Of a DNA stretch of 6,944 bases, positions 5,964-6,944 are shown piece by piece. Position 1 is the first letter of the stretch. Every line of letters starts with the position of its first letter. Source of the DNA: Pseudolysobacter sp. (lineage in GTDB: Bacteria > Pseudomonadota > Gammaproteobacteria > Xanthomonadales > Rhodanobacteraceae); assembly GCA_025351985.1 (NCBI GenBank), contig JANXUW010000235.1:1-6944 (forward strand), read 5' to 3'. The position numbers were made by a program, and so were the translations under genes. A model generated the notes under the pieces. The model was not told where the DNA came from. It saw only the letters and a program-made list of their open reading frames with translations, and did no database searches.

Positions 5964-6944
5964 GGCTTGGCTCCGGCGTGGATTTTTTTTGCTGCTGCAG
6001 GCGTAGATGGCGCGGCAGGAGAATCGTGCAGCATCAGCGTCGCATGCCTATCGCCGTGATGCATGTCGTGCTGTGCAGGAATCTCGTCGCTGGGCGTTGC
6101 ATCGAACAGCTCCGGCATATCGATCGGCGCGGCATTCGCGGCATCGTCGCTGGGCAAACGCGCGCCGACCGCGCGTGCAAGTTCAATACGCGCGAGCCAA
6201 TAATCACGCACCGCTTCGATGTAACCCTGATACGCATCGACCTCCTGTTGTCGTGTCAACAACAGCTCGAATGCGCCGACCAGATTGAAGTTCATTTTGT
6301 CCAGCGTGTGCGCGACGATGGCTTCACGTTCGGGAACCAGCGCGGCGCGATAATCCTGCGCAATCGCGCTTGCGGCGGCAACGCTGTCGAAGCCCAGACG
6401 CACTGCCGCATCGATCGCAATTTGCAACGATTGCAACCGCGCGCGGCCCTGCGCGAGCTGCGCTTCGGCGCGCGCGATGGCGGCCTGACCCTGGCTGAAA
6501 ATCGGCAACTGCAACGACAAGCTCGGGCCGTACAGATGGGTGCCGTCGGTGTCGCGCTCGCCGCTCACACCGATGTCGACATTGCCGAGCCAGCGGACGC
6601 GCTGCGTGATACCGAGGCCATCTTCGAGCAGCGTTACTTCCTGTTGCGTTGCGAGCAGATCGAGCCGTTGCTCGCGTGCGATGGCGAGCAATGCCGCCAC
6701 GGAATCCTCGCTGGCGAGCGGCGCCGGCAAACCGACATCGGCTTGCCAATGGTTTTGTTCACCGGAAAGACCGAGCAATTGATTGAGCGCGGATCGCGTG
6801 CGGATCACATCGCCACGTGCGCGCGCCGCGGCGATTCGCGCCTGCGTCGCTGCCGCTTGTTGCAACTTCAGTTCCAATATCGCGATGTTGCCAGCGGCAT
6901 GAAATTTCGCCGCGAGTTCGGCCGAAGTCGCAGCGACCTTCGCC
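5960..6944 (-). CDS. TolC-family outer-membrane efflux protein, N-terminus beyond window edge, His-rich tail
   Basis: C-terminal 327 residues of an outer-membrane factor (OEP family), the trimeric duct of tripartite RND-type efflux, here probably for copper or another metal (CusC/CzcC-like role). The frame is open to the right edge with no start. Visible at the edge is the helical hairpin TSAELAAKFHAAGNI...LELKLQQ and LNQLLGLSGE, typical of the first OEP repeat. Later come GPSLSLQLPIFSQGQ, the second-repeat strand-to-helix joint, and the helix AIARAEAQLAQGRARL. The domain ends near LARAVGARLPSD. A roughly 60-residue extension follows, with HDMHHGDRHATLMLHDS (codons at 6070-6020) and an Ala/Pro/Lys end. 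TolC C-termini face the periplasm, so this could bind metal next to the channel. Its stop overlaps the oxidase start (ATGA). Pump and adaptor genes would be expected upstream, outside the window. Confidence 0.93.
   Translation of the reverse strand, partial: AKVAATSAELAAKFHAAGNIAILELKLQQAAATQARIAAARARGDVIRTRSALNQLLGLSGEQNHWQADVGLPAPLASEDSVAALLAIAREQRLDLLATQQEVTLLEDGLGITQRVRWLGNVDIGVSGERDTDGTHLYGPSLSLQLPIFSQGQAAIARAEAQLAQGRARLQSLQIAIDAAVRLGFDSVAAASAIAQDYRAALVPEREAIVAHTLDKMNFNLVGAFELLLTRQQEVDAYQGYIEAVRDYWLARIELARAVGARLPSDDAANAAPIDMPELFDATPSDEIPAQHDMHHGDRHATLMLHDSPAAPSTPAAAKKIHAGAKP

Noticed and set aside
6875..6877. TTG at 6877 as a start for the TolC-family protein
   Set aside because: The frame remains open to the window edge and the upstream residues match the conserved TolC hairpin (TSAELAAKFHAAGNI), so the true start is outside the window.

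Overview
The window is about 6.9 kb of densely coded, GC-rich DNA with the composition and gene style of a free-living gammaproteobacterium. The best guess at lineage is Xanthomonadales (Rhodanobacteraceae/Lysobacteraceae). That guess rests on base composition, on Xanthomonadales-like exported proteins, and on the C-terminal tail DRIFGNSFE of the secreted protease, which resembles a tail I recall from secreted proteins of that order. It is an inference. No tRNA, rRNA, CRISPR array, insertion sequence or integrase was seen.

Layout: three blocks. (1) Positions 1-1617, minus strand: a small alanine/proline-rich lipoprotein, then a metabolite:H+ symporter-type MFS transporter whose C-terminus runs off the left edge. 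(2) Positions 1743-3412, plus strand: a tropinone-reductase-like short-chain dehydrogenase, then a secreted matrixin-type zinc metalloprotease with its own likely promoter. Blocks 1 and 2 diverge from a 125-bp intergenic region that contains a perfect 12-bp palindrome. (3) Positions 3458-6944, minus strand, convergent with block 2: a TolC-family outer-membrane channel (N-terminus beyond the right edge), a Tat-exported two-domain multicopper oxidase, an exported protein resembling the DUF6252 type, and an exported protein with ten cysteines in its mature part.

Block 3 is the most coherent and most interesting part. TolC/oxidase and DUF6252-like/ten-Cys are each joined by a 4-base ATGA overlap, and an 83-bp gap separates the two pairs. 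The TolC C-terminus carries a His/Met-rich extension and the oxidase has a Met-rich tail, so this looks like a periplasmic copper-handling module: efflux duct, Cu(I)-oxidising enzyme, and two uncharacterised secreted partners. The inner-membrane pump and membrane fusion protein would be expected upstream, beyond position 6944. Copper as the substrate is inferred from the oxidase family and the metal-ligand-rich tails. The role of the last two genes is unknown.
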